From Planctomycetota bacterium (lineage in GTDB: Bacteria; Planctomycetota; UBA1135), in NCBI GenBank assembly GCA_021776925.1, contig JAJFFB010000042.1, forward strand, positions 1-64,000: a DNA stretch of 64,000 bases, in the 5' to 3' direction. Numbering within the stretch: position 1 is the stretch's first letter; every line of letters begins with the position of its first letter. The notes under the pieces were generated by a model that made no database searches, was not told the DNA's origin, and saw only the letters and a list, made by a program, of their open reading frames with translations. This document shows, piece after piece, positions 44,321 to 53,598 of this stretch. The translations under genes and the position numbers were made by a program.

Positions 44321-47300
44321 ATGTTGCGCCCCGTGCTCCTCTCCTTCCTGTTCTGTGCCGTTGCGGCGATCACTTCCGCTGCCCTGCCGGCGCAGGAGCG
44401 CGCCACGCCGTCGAGCACCGGCGAGAAGCTCGCCCTCGAACAAGGCCGCGCGGCGCTGGCGGCGGGGCGGCACGCCGAGGCCGCCGGCCACTTTTTCTAC
44501 GCCCTGACGCACAGTGAGGATCCGGCCACGGTGCTCGGCCTGCTGTTGGAAAACGCCCACGGCGACGCCGACGCGGCGCTGTTATGGAGCATCGACCTTG
44601 CCGCCTGGCAGGTCGAAGCCAACGGACGCCTGAACCTGCCCGAGGCCTGGCGGGAGTTTTTCTCCACCGAAGAACTTCCCTTCGAGCTGGCCAAGGCGCG
44701 CGCGCTGGCGCTGCGCGAAGTGCAACAACGTCTGCGCAAATTGGCCAAGGGGCGCAAGGCTGGCAACCGCATCGAGGTCGAGTGGCTGGAAGATCTGGCG
44801 CGGGTGCTGGCCGAGCCTTCTCCGCGTCTGCAGGAAGCCACCGCCGACCTCGGCCCCGAAATCCGCATCGAACCCGCCGATTGGGCGCGCAGCCTCGCCA
44901 ACCTGAAACGGCTGGCGACTTCCCTGGTGAGTTCGGGCCAGTGGACCGAAGCGGTGCGCGCCGCGCGTGCGCTGCGCGGCCTGGCTACCCAGGCCGGCTT
45001 CGGCAAGGACCTGATGGGACCCAAGGCGCCCGATCTGAGCAGCGAGGGTTCCACCGCCAACGACGTCCTGCGGCGCGCGCGCGCGGCCTTGCACGACAAG
45101 GAAGGAATGGCTCTGACTCTCGAAGAACTCGAGAGCATGAACCTCGAAGAGCAGCGCGAGCTGACCGTTGAGCGCGCGTCTTTCGGCAAGCCGGCGGTCA
45201 CCCATTCGCCGCGCGGCTGGTACCGCGTCGAGACCAGTTGCGGCTGGGAAACTCTTTACGGCACCGCCACCACGGTCGAATTGCACCACCAGCGCCTGGT
45301 CGGCTGGTATGGGCGCGATCCCTTCGAGAACCGCCCGGGGCTGGTGCGCATCGTGCCCGAAGCGCACGGCCTCGAGGCCGAGGGCACTCCCTACTGGTGG
45401 GCGGGCGGTTTCCAGGGTGGCGACACCACCGTGCTGCAGTTCACCATGAGCACCATCCCCGGGCTGGGCCGCGGTCTGACCCACGAACTGACCCACCGCT
45501 TCGACGGCGGCATGTACGGCGGGCTGCCCGGATGGCTGAGCGAAGGCCGCGCCTCGTGGACCGCCGGCGCCTACGGTTCGATGCACGACAAGGAGTTCGT
45601 CGCCAATCACTGCAGCTTCGGCACCATGGAATCCACCTGGCGCATGGGTTACGGCGGCGAGGCCAAGCTGCGCGAACTGGTCGACGGCAGCCTCGAGGAG
45701 TACCGCGACAACTACACAGCCGGCTACGCGCTGTTCATGTTCCTCAACACTTGGAGCGGCGAAGAAGAGGGCGGCGAACAGCTTTTCCACGACCGCCTGC
45801 AGAAGTTCATGCAGGAGAAGAAGCGCCTGCGTAACGACCCGATCGAGGTCTTCGAGTACTATTTCGCCGACGGCGAAGACGGCCGTCCGGAAGGATTCGC
45901 CGCCTTTGCCGAAGCCTTTCAGGAATACCTCAAAGGCTTTTACTGGAAGGAGCCGGCGGAGTGGCGGGACCGGCGCTACACCCAGTCCACGCCGCCGGGT
46001 GATCCGGCGCCGCGCGTCTATGACGAGCCGACCTGGACCTGGTTGCGCTCCAAAGCAGAACCTTTCTTCGGGCAGATCCACGTGCGCCAGGCGGCGCAAC
46101 TCTTCGCCGAGCTGGGCAAGGCGCGCGAAGCCGTCGACGCCTTCCACTGGTGTCTGCAAGTTGACGAGCCGTCGTTGGACACCTTGTTGCAATTGGAACA
46201 GCAACTGCTCGCTGCCGGCAACCCGGACGCCGCCTGGATGGTGCGTCACTGGCCGCGTTTCCGCGCCGCCGCCGGGGTGCCGGTCGTGGCGCCCTTCGCC
46301 CGCGATCTCGACGACCTGCGCGCCTTGCTCGACATGCAGGAAGAGGCGGCGCGTGCGCTCGCGGCGAGTTCGCCGCTGAGCGCCGCCGCGCTGGCCGGCG
46401 ACCGCGACCGCGTGGCCCAACGTCTCGGCTTGCCCGCACTTGAAGATCTGCCCGTGGAGCAACCCGCTGCGCCGCCACCCCTGCACCCTTTTGATGCTCC
46501 TACGCGGCTGCTTGGTGCCGCGGGGTGGTCCGAGGTCGGCATGACCGGTCTCGAAGACCGGCGGGTGGCCGGATTGTGGTACCAGGATCCCGGTCTCAGC
46601 ATGCACGTCGGCCGGCGCGAGGCGCGCGGCGGCACCGGCAAGCTCGACCGCACCGCGCACTGGCGCGATGCGGTGGTGCTGGCCGACCGGTGGTTGGAAC
46701 CGGGCCGCTATCGCATCCGCTCCCGCGTCGAAGCGACCACCGCCTACATGAGCGGCGGCCTGGTCTTCGGCTGGACGCGCCGCGACCGCAACTTCCGCCT
46801 CGGCTTCAGCATGGGCGACTACAACTACGCCATCGGCAAGGAAGAGCATTTCGACGAGATCGACGGCGTGCACTGGAGCCTGACCGGTCTCTATCCGCGC
46901 ATCGGTTCGAAAAGCGGCACCCTGACCTTCGGCAGCGAACGCAACCATTTCGAGTTGGAGATCCTGGTCGACGGGCCCACCGCCGAGATCTTCATGGATG
47001 GCAAGCCGGTGGCCCTGTTCTCGACCGTCGACGGCAGTTCGATCCAGGGACGCATCGGCTACTACACCTCCAACGGCGCGCTCAAGGCCCAGGCCACCAA
47101 GGTCCAGCGCCTCGACCGCAGCGCCGCCGCACCCGGCGGCAGCGCCCTTGGGGGGGGGCTGAATCCGCGCCGCCGCGGCGCCGACCGCTGGCGCGACCTG
47201 ATCGGCCGGCCGGTCACCGATCTGCCGCTGGCGCCCTCAGGCGAAGTGCTGCTGTGGTTCCCCGAGCAGAGCGAGACCAAGCTCGATGGCTTGCAGGACG

Positions 47301-47683
47301 GCGACTGGTACGAACGCGTGGCCGACGCGATGGACAGCATCCTCGACGTGCTCGACCCGGAACTGCCCTCGCAGGCGCTGTTGATCGTGGTGCCGCCGAG
47401 CTTTCCGCAAGCCGACGTGGACGCATTGCGCGAGGACTTCGGCGCCGCAGTCGCAGGCGGCCTTCATTTCGCCCGCCACTTCATGATCGGCCGCATCGAA
47501 GAGGACGGACGCACTCTGCGCGGCTGGACCTCGCCGGTCCTCGGATTCATCGATCCGGCAGGGTTTTTGCGCTACGCCCAGCGCCAGAGCCGTTTCAGCA
47601 ACCGGCTCGACGAGAGCTTGCGCCACTTGATTCTGCAGCACCAGGACCACAGCCGCCCGGGCACCGCCGGTGCCGGCGATTAG
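44321..47683 (+). CDS. Large secreted HExxH metallopeptidase-like protein with DUF1080-like domain
   Basis: About 1120 residues. Signal peptide LRPVLLSFLFCAVAAITSA. A helical N-terminal part is followed by a gluzincin-like site HELTH (near residue 388) with a candidate third ligand in LSEGRASW. A TPR-like helical stretch (AAQLFAELGKAREAVDAFHW) comes next, then a concanavalin-like beta domain (about 740-890: NHFELEILVDGPTAEIFMDG) typical of DUF1080/3-keto-disaccharide-hydrolase folds, and a C-terminal domain of unknown type. I prefer the ATG at 44321 to the GTG at 44309, which lies within the -10 box. A G9 tract (47150-47158) lies in the reading frame. The stop overlaps that of the convergent gene by 4 bp. 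Confidence 0.8.
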   Translation: MLRPVLLSFLFCAVAAITSAALPAQERATPSSTGEKLALEQGRAALAAGRHAEAAGHFFYALTHSEDPATVLGLLLENAHGDADAALLWSIDLAAWQVEANGRLNLPEAWREFFSTEELPFELAKARALALREVQQRLRKLAKGRKAGNRIEVEWLEDLARVLAEPSPRLQEATADLGPEIRIEPADWARSLANLKRLATSLVSSGQWTEAVRAARALRGLATQAGFGKDLMGPKAPDLSSEGSTANDVLRRARAALHDKEGMALTLEELESMNLEEQRELTVERASFGKPAVTHSPRGWYRVETSCGWETLYGTATTVELHHQRLVGWYGRDPFENRPGLVRIVPEAHGLEAEGTPYWWAGGFQGGDTTVLQFTMSTIPGLGRGLTHELTHRFDGGMYGGLPGWLSEGRASWTAGAYGSMHDKEFVANHCSFGTMESTWRMGYGGEAKLRELVDGSLEEYRDNYTAGYALFMFLNTWSGEEEGGEQLFHDRLQKFMQEKKRLRNDPIEVFEYYFADGEDGRPEGFAAFAEAFQEYLKGFYWKEPAEWRDRRYTQSTPPGDPAPRVYDEPTWTWLRSKAEPFFGQIHVRQAAQLFAELGKAREAVDAFHWCLQVDEPSLDTLLQLEQQLLAAGNPDAAWMVRHWPRFRAAAGVPVVAPFARDLDDLRALLDMQEEAARALAASSPLSAAALAGDRDRVAQRLGLPALEDLPVEQPAAPPPLHPFDAPTRLLGAAGWSEVGMTGLEDRRVAGLWYQDPGLSMHVGRREARGGTGKLDRTAHWRDAVVLADRWLEPGRYRIRSRVEATTAYMSGGLVFGWTRRDRNFRLGFSMGDYNYAIGKEEHFDEIDGVHWSLTGLYPRIGSKSGTLTFGSERNHFELEILVDGPTAEIFMDGKPVALFSTVDGSSIQGRIGYYTSNGALKAQATKVQRLDRSAAAPGGSALGGGLNPRRRGADRWRDLIGRPVTDLPLAPSGEVLLWFPEQSETKLDGLQDGDWYERVADAMDSILDVLDPELPSQALLIVVPPSFPQADVDALREDFGAAVAGGLHFARHFMIGRIEEDGRTLRGWTSPVLGFIDPAGFLRYAQRQSRFSNRLDESLRHLILQHQDHSRPGTAGAGD

Positions 47684-50142
47684 TTGCCGCGGCTGCGCCG
47701 GCGCTGGCGCGGCCCCTGCACTTCGATCTCGGTGAAGCCGACCGCCGCGGCGCCGAGCTGGCCGCCCTCAACTTCGAGGATCTGCACGCGCAGCTTGCGC
47801 AGATTGCGCGCTTCCGGAAACCTGACCTCGGTCTTGCTGCGGTAGTGCGGGTCGACCTCGACCTCGATCGGATCGTCGCGGTCGAGCCAGATGCGCAAGC
47901 GCTTGGCGCGCGGGTTGTTCTGCTGCTCGGCGGTGATCGTGCGCGCGTGTGAGAACAGCAGCTTGTCGGCCTTGACCGCACGGCGCAATTCGACCGAGAT
48001 CTCGGGCGCCTGGTCGTTGGGCGCGCACACCCAGCGCGAGTAGTAACGGTTGTCGGCGACCATCTGGGGGTTGCCGCCCGAACTCGCGGTCACGCTCGGC
48101 TGATTGCGCGGCACCAGATTGCGGCGTGCGTCGGTCGGATAGGAACTGATGTTGCTGGCGGTGGTCTCATCGATTTCGACCAGGGCGATGCCGGATCGCA
48201 GACGCGCGTTGCCGTCGCACAGAGCCACCGCGCGCATTTCCCAGGTACCGGTCTTCTCGAAGACGTAACGGCCGGAGTAGCGCACCGTCGAGGTGGGTTC
48301 TTCCGGCGGCAAGCTGTTGTAGACCATGGTCCATTCGCCCTGCGGCTGCCGTGCCCAGTATTCGACTTCGGTGATCTGGTGGGTCTCGAGTGCCGCCTGG
48401 TCGATCCGGTGCACCCAGAAACTTGCCGGCGAGCCGGTGATCACGTGCAGTTCCATCGGTCCGGCCTTGGGATCGGACTTGGTCAGGCGCTTTTTCTTGC
48501 GCCCGTGCGGATCGGTCACCGCGGCGCGCGTGGCGCGTTCCAGAAACAGCACCGCGAAGCAGGTCGCGGATTGCGAGCGGCCCCATGGGTCGGACCAGCC
48601 GCCTTCTTTGTCCTGGTTGTTCAAAATGACCTCGGCGCCTTCCCAGTACCACTCGTAGTGACCGATCGACTCGATGTCGAGAACCGAACCCACACGTTCG
48701 ACTCCGTAGAGGTAGTAGTACAGCCAGTTGCGGCCGACGCGCGGATTTCCAGAGACCGACCAATACTGGGTCAGCCAGTTGAGTCCGTAGTCGATCTGCT
48801 TGTCGATCTTCGAGGCGAGGCGTGAATCCAGGCGGTCGCCCAGGCCCTTGCGGCAGATCATCAAGGTGGCGATCCCAGCCACGGTCATCGATCCGGTGTC
48901 GCGTTTCGGGTTGACCGGCCGGTAGGAGAAACCGGCGATGTCGCGCCTGTTGCCGTATTTCTCGGTCAGCTTGACCTCGACCTTCTGTTGCTTCAATTGA
49001 TGATCCAACACTCCATTGGCGAGGTTGACCCACACCTTTTGCGGAACTTCCAGTCCGCTCTCCGCGGCGGCGCGCAGGCCGAGGGCGGCGAATTGGGTGC
49101 ACGATAGATCCGGATTGCCATGGGGATATCCCCAGGTGCCGGAACTGCGGCTCTGCCAGCTGATCAGATCACCGAGCAGCTCTTCCATCCACGGCAAGTA
49201 CTCATCGTTATGCAGCGCTTCCAAGGCCATCATGTGGCAGCCGATCGAATAAGTGCGCGCGGTCGCGCTTTCGCCCAGGTAGGCCAGGCCTTCGAGGATC
49301 GCCGGATGACGCGGCGACACTCCGCTCTTGGCCAGAGTGTAGATCGCCAGCGCTGTGGTGCCATTGCGATAGCCGCCCTGATCCTGGCCCCAGGAACCAT
49401 CGAGCAACTGGCGCTCGAGCAGCCACTTGACGCCACGATCGATGGCCGTGTTGATCTGATCCTGGGTGACGTGCTCCCAGCGCTGCAGCTGGAAGCCCCA
49501 GGCGCCGCCGCCGTTGTTGACCTTGACCAATAGGTGGTTGTTGCCGGGTTTCAGGCTGAGGAAAACCGACTCGTCTTTGGGGTTGACGCCACGGCCGATG
49601 GTGCGGCTGAGCAGCATTTCGCCGTTGAGCCACAGGGCCACGCCGTCGTCGCTGCCGAAAGTCACCTTGAGCAGGGTCGCGGCGCTGGTGTGCACCTGAC
49701 GGTAGAGATAGGCCACCGCCTGCTCGTTCCAGCCGGTGACCCTGGCCGGTGCGGTCAGCACCTTGGCGAACTCGATCACGCCGACGTCGGCGGCGGTCGC
49801 CGGACCGGCCGGCGCGCCGATCGGCTTCCAGGCGAAACGCGCCTTGCCCTTGCCGGTGTACTCGTCTTGCAGCGCAGGCCACTGCTTGCCGGGCTTCATC
49901 TTGCGCAGGCTCTTTTCCGGCTTGTGCTCGGGAGTGACGTCGGTGTGCCCCTTGGGATGATCGAAAGGGCCAGCGGCATACCACGGCCCCCAGGTGACAC
50001 CTGCGGAGGGGTCCTGGGCCGGAAGCCGAGCGGCCAGTACCGCGAAAAGGACCGCGGTAGCCAGGGTCAGCGGGGAATTGGGTGCAGCCAGAGCCAGACG
50101 GCGGCGCAGCGGCGGCCGTGGGGGGGGTGGAGGGCAGACCAT
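47680..50142 (-). CDS. Secreted prenyltransferase/squalene-oxidase-repeat protein
   Basis: About 820 residues. Pro/Arg-rich n-region with G8 tract, then a hydrophobic segment (LTLATAVLFAVLAARLPAQ). A carbohydrate-binding-like beta domain comes first (VTFGSDDGVALWLNGEMLLS). An alpha/alpha barrel with repeats of the squalene-cyclase/prenyltransferase type follows: AIDRGVKWLLERQLLDGSWGQ, GTWGYPHGNPDLSCTQFAALGL and NNQDKEGGWSDPWG. The C-terminal beta domain resembles a discoidin-type module. The DxDD cyclase motif is not seen, so a cyclase reaction is not implied. Such proteins are common and uncharacterised in Planctomycetota. The ATG at 50142 is chosen because TAGAAT lies 14 nt upstream and the longer reading from 50196 begins before it. 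Confidence 0.78.
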   Translation of the reverse strand: MVCPPPPPRPPLRRRLALAAPNSPLTLATAVLFAVLAARLPAQDPSAGVTWGPWYAAGPFDHPKGHTDVTPEHKPEKSLRKMKPGKQWPALQDEYTGKGKARFAWKPIGAPAGPATAADVGVIEFAKVLTAPARVTGWNEQAVAYLYRQVHTSAATLLKVTFGSDDGVALWLNGEMLLSRTIGRGVNPKDESVFLSLKPGNNHLLVKVNNGGGAWGFQLQRWEHVTQDQINTAIDRGVKWLLERQLLDGSWGQDQGGYRNGTTALAIYTLAKSGVSPRHPAILEGLAYLGESATARTYSIGCHMMALEALHNDEYLPWMEELLGDLISWQSRSSGTWGYPHGNPDLSCTQFAALGLRAAAESGLEVPQKVWVNLANGVLDHQLKQQKVEVKLTEKYGNRRDIAGFSYRPVNPKRDTGSMTVAGIATLMICRKGLGDRLDSRLASKIDKQIDYGLNWLTQYWSVSGNPRVGRNWLYYYLYGVERVGSVLDIESIGHYEWYWEGAEVILNNQDKEGGWSDPWGRSQSATCFAVLFLERATRAAVTDPHGRKKKRLTKSDPKAGPMELHVITGSPASFWVHRIDQAALETHQITEVEYWARQPQGEWTMVYNSLPPEEPTSTVRYSGRYVFEKTGTWEMRAVALCDGNARLRSGIALVEIDETTASNISSYPTDARRNLVPRNQPSVTASSGGNPQMVADNRYYSRWVCAPNDQAPEISVELRRAVKADKLLFSHARTITAEQQNNPRAKRLRIWLDRDDPIEVEVDPHYRSKTEVRFPEARNLRKLRVQILEVEGGQLGAAAVGFTEIEVQGPRQRRRSRGN

Positions 50143-50152
50143 CGGAACCGCT

Positions 50153-50167
50153 CTGCATTCTATGCAG
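50153..50167. promoter_or_regulatory. Palindrome over a minus-strand -10 box
   Basis: CTGCAT-TCT-ATGCAG is a perfect inverted repeat. It contains TAGAAT on the minus strand (50162-50157), the likely -10 of the prenyltransferase-like gene, and so could be an operator. Confidence 0.35.
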
Positions 50168-50536
50168 GATTTTCTGACCTTGGAGCTTTCTCTCAAGACC
50201 GCGCCGAGTCGGTACGCAAAGGGTGTGACATGAGTCGTCCCTCCCGCTACCGCCTCACCGCGACCGCCGACCGGCGCCGCGGGGTCGCCGACCAGGCGGG
50301 TGCGGCGGTGCTAACGGGACGGGGGGAGAGCCGCTGGCTCGCCCATCCGTCCACTCGTAGTTGGTTCGACGAGTTGGATCAAGTCGCGGTGATGGACACC
50401 GAAACGGATCCCCTGGGTGGCTTTCAACGAAGCCCGCCTGGGAGGCTGAGGATGCGCCGGGGTCCCGGTCCATAGGGGGGATGGGCTGGATTCCGTTGAG
50501 TCCCGCTCGCCGGGGCTCGCTCCAAGCTAGGATCCA
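50168..50536. other. Intergenic stretch without a supported gene
   Basis: Between two divergent genes. A plus-strand open frame at 50230-50475 (start MSRPSRYRLTATADRRRG, 81 residues) has no ribosome-binding site, no recognisable motif and a basic, low-information tail. I do not call it. TAGGAT at 50529-50534 may be the -10 for the gene at 50570. Confidence 0.5.
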
Positions 50537-50568
50537 CAGGGTCGGCAATACGCTGCCGGCCCTGTTTT
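50537..50568 (+). terminator. Terminator-like hairpin directly before a start codon
   Basis: CAGGGTCGGCA pairs with TGCCGGCCCTG (11 bp, one G-U pair) around ATACGC, followed by TTTT. The ATG of the next gene is 2 bases after the T run, so the hairpin may act as an attenuator or block read-through into that gene. Confidence 0.5.
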
Positions 50569-50569
50569 C

Positions 50570-51085
50570 ATGCGTGGACTGCTGCTGCTCGTCGCCTTCG
50601 CCGGCCTGCTGATCTGGTGGGTGCTGCCTCCCTCACCTCCTGGACCAGCAGAATGGGTGCGTGATCTGACCGCCGACCTGATCGCGACCGCCGATGCGGA
50701 CCTGGACAAGGACCAGGTATTCGCAGCGTGGGCGGCGCATTTGCGGCCGCTGGTTCCGCGCTATGCCCGCATGGAAACCGGCAACGTGCGCGTGCGCCGC
50801 GAAATGCAGCGCTTCTACGATCGCGTCATGCACGACCCCGAGGCGGTCCTGGCCGGCATTCAGGTGCGTCTGTTGAACCAAGAAGAGGTGCGCCGCGGCG
50901 ACCGTTTCGAAGGCGCCGAGAAATTGCACCGAGTCGGGTTGCTGCTGCCGGCTGCGGGGCTGATGGGCGCGGAATATTGGAGTCTCGACCTGGGACTTTT
51001 CCAACGCCACTGGATGGTGCTGCGGGCGCCCGATAAAGGCAGCGCGCCGCCACCGGGATTCGGTGACGGCGCGACCGGAGGCTGA
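50570..51085 (+). CDS. Hypothetical membrane-anchored or secreted protein
   Basis: A 171-residue protein. An N-terminal hydrophobic helix (LLLLVAFAGLLIWWVLPP) may be a signal anchor. The rest is mixed helix and strand, with no motif I recognise (RYARMETGNVRVRREMQRFY, then VRRGDRFEGAEKLHRVG and YWSLDLGLFQRHWMVL). The reading frame is convincing in codon use but function is unknown. A terminator-like hairpin lies right before the start, so expression may be conditional or the start may be misplaced. Confidence 0.6.
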   Translation: MRGLLLLVAFAGLLIWWVLPPSPPGPAEWVRDLTADLIATADADLDKDQVFAAWAAHLRPLVPRYARMETGNVRVRREMQRFYDRVMHDPEAVLAGIQVRLLNQEEVRRGDRFEGAEKLHRVGLLLPAAGLMGAEYWSLDLGLFQRHWMVLRAPDKGSAPPPGFGDGATGG

Positions 51086-51151
51086 TCCGACCGCAGTCTG
51101 ATGCGGGTGGGGAAGCCGCTCAGGATCAGCACCAGGGCGAAACGCCCGGTA

Positions 51152-52444
51152 TCAGACGAAACGCGTGACGCCGGGGCGGGCCACCCCTGGATCGGGCAGT
51201 TCGTTGATCCAGGCGTAGGCCGGCGGAGTCAGATCGAGCTGCGACTGATAGGCCTGCTCCCAGGTCACGGTCTGGCCGGAGTAGGCCGACATGCGCGCCA
51301 TCAGCGCGAGCATCGTCGACTTGATCATGTAGTCGCCGTTGTTGATCGGCGTGTCGTTGCGGATCGCCTCGAACAGCGCGTTGTGCTCGTTCTGGTACAT
51401 GTCGTCGGGGCCGTCGCCGCGCCAGCGCCACTTGTTCTCGCCCTGGATGCGGTGGTGCTGCAGCGCGGCGGTTCCCTTGGTGCCGAAAGCGTAGTCCGAC
51501 ACGTCGTGGGAGGTGCCGTTCATCTGCCGGCAGCTGCTGAAACCGCGCACGCCGTTGGCCCATTCATAGACCGAGTTGAAGTGGTCGTAGACGGTGCCGT
51601 ACTTAGGGTCAGTGCGCACGATGCGGCCGCCGCTGGCGGTGACCTTGGCGGGGGCTGCGTCGCCCATCGCCCACAGCATCTTGTCAAGGCTATGGATGTG
51701 CTGCTCGGCGATGTGGTCGCCCGACAGCCACGGGAAGTACAGCCAGTTGCGCATCTGGTACTCCATCTCACTCCATTCCGGCTTGTGCCCGCGGTGCCAT
51801 AGACCGCCGGTGTTGTAGGTGCACTGCAGCGCGGTGATCTCGCCGATGTCGCCGCTGTGAATGCGCTCGAAGGTCGCCTTCTTGGCGAACTGGTAGCGGT
51901 AGCACAGGCCGGAAACCAGTGACAAGCGCTTTTCGGCGGCGCGCTTGCACGCCGCCTCGATGCGGCGCAGGCCGGGGGCGTCGACCGCGACCGGTTTTTC
52001 GACGAAGAGGTGTTTGCCCTGTTCGACCGCGTATTCGACGTGCAGCGGACGGAAGTGTGGCGAGGTCGCGAGCAGCACCACGTCGACCTGGTCGATGACC
52101 TGGCGGTAGGCGTCAAAGCCGGTGAAGCGGCGCTCAGGTGATACGTCGATCTTGCCGGCGAGGTCACCGGCCTTTTCCAGATTGGCCAGGCTGTTCTCCA
52201 GCATGTCGGAGAAGGCATCGCCCATCGCCCACAGCTTGACGTCGGGGTCGGCGCGCAAGGCGTTGGCGGCGGCGCCGGTGCCGCGTCCGCCGCAGCCGAT
52301 CAGGCCGATCCTGAGGGAGTCATTGGTGCCGCTGTGGGCCATTCTCGACCAGCCCGGCAGGGTGGTCGCCAGGGGCAGCGCGGCGCCCAGGCGCAGCATG
52401 CTGCGGCGGCTGGGATAGGGGGCGGAGGAATCGTTTGGGGACAT
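51152..52444 (-). CDS. Tat-exported Gfo/Idh/MocA oxidoreductase, copy A
   Basis: A 430-residue NAD(P)-dependent oxidoreductase. The Tat-type signal SRRSMLRLGAALPLATTLPG directs folded export. The Rossmann part starts IGLIGCGGRGTGAA and contains the EKPVAVD motif with the conserved lysine. The C-terminal domain includes WLSGDHIAEQHIHSLD, where the histidines are likely active-site residues. Sugars or inositols are typical substrates; this one is unknown. The gene follows ApbE by 54 bp on the same strand, and a second, similar oxidoreductase lies at 54920. Confidence 0.9.
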   Translation of the reverse strand: MSPNDSSAPYPSRRSMLRLGAALPLATTLPGWSRMAHSGTNDSLRIGLIGCGGRGTGAAANALRADPDVKLWAMGDAFSDMLENSLANLEKAGDLAGKIDVSPERRFTGFDAYRQVIDQVDVVLLATSPHFRPLHVEYAVEQGKHLFVEKPVAVDAPGLRRIEAACKRAAEKRLSLVSGLCYRYQFAKKATFERIHSGDIGEITALQCTYNTGGLWHRGHKPEWSEMEYQMRNWLYFPWLSGDHIAEQHIHSLDKMLWAMGDAAPAKVTASGGRIVRTDPKYGTVYDHFNSVYEWANGVRGFSSCRQMNGTSHDVSDYAFGTKGTAALQHHRIQGENKWRWRGDGPDDMYQNEHNALFEAIRNDTPINNGDYMIKSTMLALMARMSAYSGQTVTWEQAYQSQLDLTPPAYAWINELPDPGVARPGVTRFV

Positions 52445-52498
52445 GGTTGTTGGAAGATTTCGACGCGGGACCTGCGGAGGACGGAAGCACCAAGCCTA

Positions 52499-53530
52499 TC
52501 ACCGGTGCGGGAAATTCGGGCTGCGCCAACTCCACCGCGCTCCCTCGGCATCCAGGCCGCGCAGCAGGAAGGACGCGCCTTCAAAGGAGGGCAGAAGCTC
52601 GCGGACACCCGCACCGCCGAGCACGCAGGCGGCCGAAGCGAGCGCGTCGGCCTGCGTCGCACTGGCCGCCACTACACTGGCGGCGACGCGCGTCTGCACC
52701 CCGAGACCGGTGGCTGGATCGAGGATGTGGGAGTAGTTGCGGCCGTCGATCTCAACGCGCTGGTAGAGATCGCCGGAGGTCGCCACCGCGCAACGCGCCA
52801 GGCGCAGCCGGAGGGCAGCGGAAGCGGTGGCCGGGAAGGGATCGGCGAGTTCCACCCACCAGCCGTCCTCGCCGGGCGGTGGGTCGCCGAGGGCGAGGTC
52901 GCCCCCGCCATCGACGAGCGCGCGCGGGCATCCGGCCAGGCGCAGCGCGAGCAGCGCCTGGTCCAGCGCGTAGCCCTTGGCGATTCCGCCCAGATCCAGG
53001 CGCGTACCGCGGTGTTCGAGACGCGCGCGCGGTGGGTCGCCGGTCAGGCTCAGGTGCTGCCAGCCGCAAGTGGCGAGCGCGGCCTGCAGGCGGTCGGCGC
53101 GCGGCAGACTTTCTTGGCGGCGTGACCGTCGCCACAAGCGCACGCAAGCGCCCAGGGTGGGATCAAAAGCGCCCGTGGTGGCCGCGGCCCAGTGCTTGGC
53201 GGCCTTGAGCACCGCCCATAGATCGGGAGAGACGGGGACGGCTGCCGCAGCGCCAGCGCGGTCGGAAAGCTGGTTCAACTCACTCGCGGGCAGATAGTCC
53301 GACAGCATCTGGTCGAGGGCGGCAATCTTCGCAAAGGCCTGTGCCGCAGCGGCGTCGGCCTGGCCAGCTGCGGCGGCGTAGCACACCACGCGGAAGGTGG
53401 TGCCCATGTGCGCCTGCTGAAATTCATAGCGTTGCAGAGTTGCACCCGCGCCAGCATCAGGCGCGCGCGGCGCGGCGAGGCCGCAGCCGCCGAGCGCCAA
53501 GAAAAGCACGGAACGGCGCGCCAGGGACAT
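52499..53530 (-). CDS. apbE: FAD:protein FMN transferase
   Basis: A 343-residue ApbE-family enzyme that attaches FMN covalently to threonine or serine of exported flavoproteins. Signal sequence with a possible lipobox (LFLALGGCG). Motifs are HMGTTFRVVCYA at the start, LDLGGIAKGYALDQAL, ALVDGGGDLALGD and DGRNYSHILDPATG, the FAD/Mg site. The ATG at 53530 matches the start of the signal peptide; the upstream extension is unlike the family. It is co-oriented with the Tat oxidoreductase downstream, but no flavinylation target is visible in the window. Confidence 0.9.
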   Translation of the reverse strand: MSLARRSVLFLALGGCGLAAPRAPDAGAGATLQRYEFQQAHMGTTFRVVCYAAAAGQADAAAAQAFAKIAALDQMLSDYLPASELNQLSDRAGAAAAVPVSPDLWAVLKAAKHWAAATTGAFDPTLGACVRLWRRSRRQESLPRADRLQAALATCGWQHLSLTGDPPRARLEHRGTRLDLGGIAKGYALDQALLALRLAGCPRALVDGGGDLALGDPPPGEDGWWVELADPFPATASAALRLRLARCAVATSGDLYQRVEIDGRNYSHILDPATGLGVQTRVAASVVAASATQADALASAACVLGGAGVRELLPSFEGASFLLRGLDAEGARWSWRSPNFPHR

Positions 53531-53598
53531 GGATTGCTTGACTCGTCCGGTATCCTGCGTGACCGGCCGGGTGCGGATCTGTATACCCGGTCCCACGC

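Noticed and set aside
44582-46948. Minus-strand 788-codon open frame
   Set aside because: Shadow of the HExxH metallopeptidase gene, which has signal peptide and recognisable domains.
50230-50475. 81-codon plus-strand frame
   Set aside because: No start signal, no motif and a low-information basic tail; listed only as intergenic.
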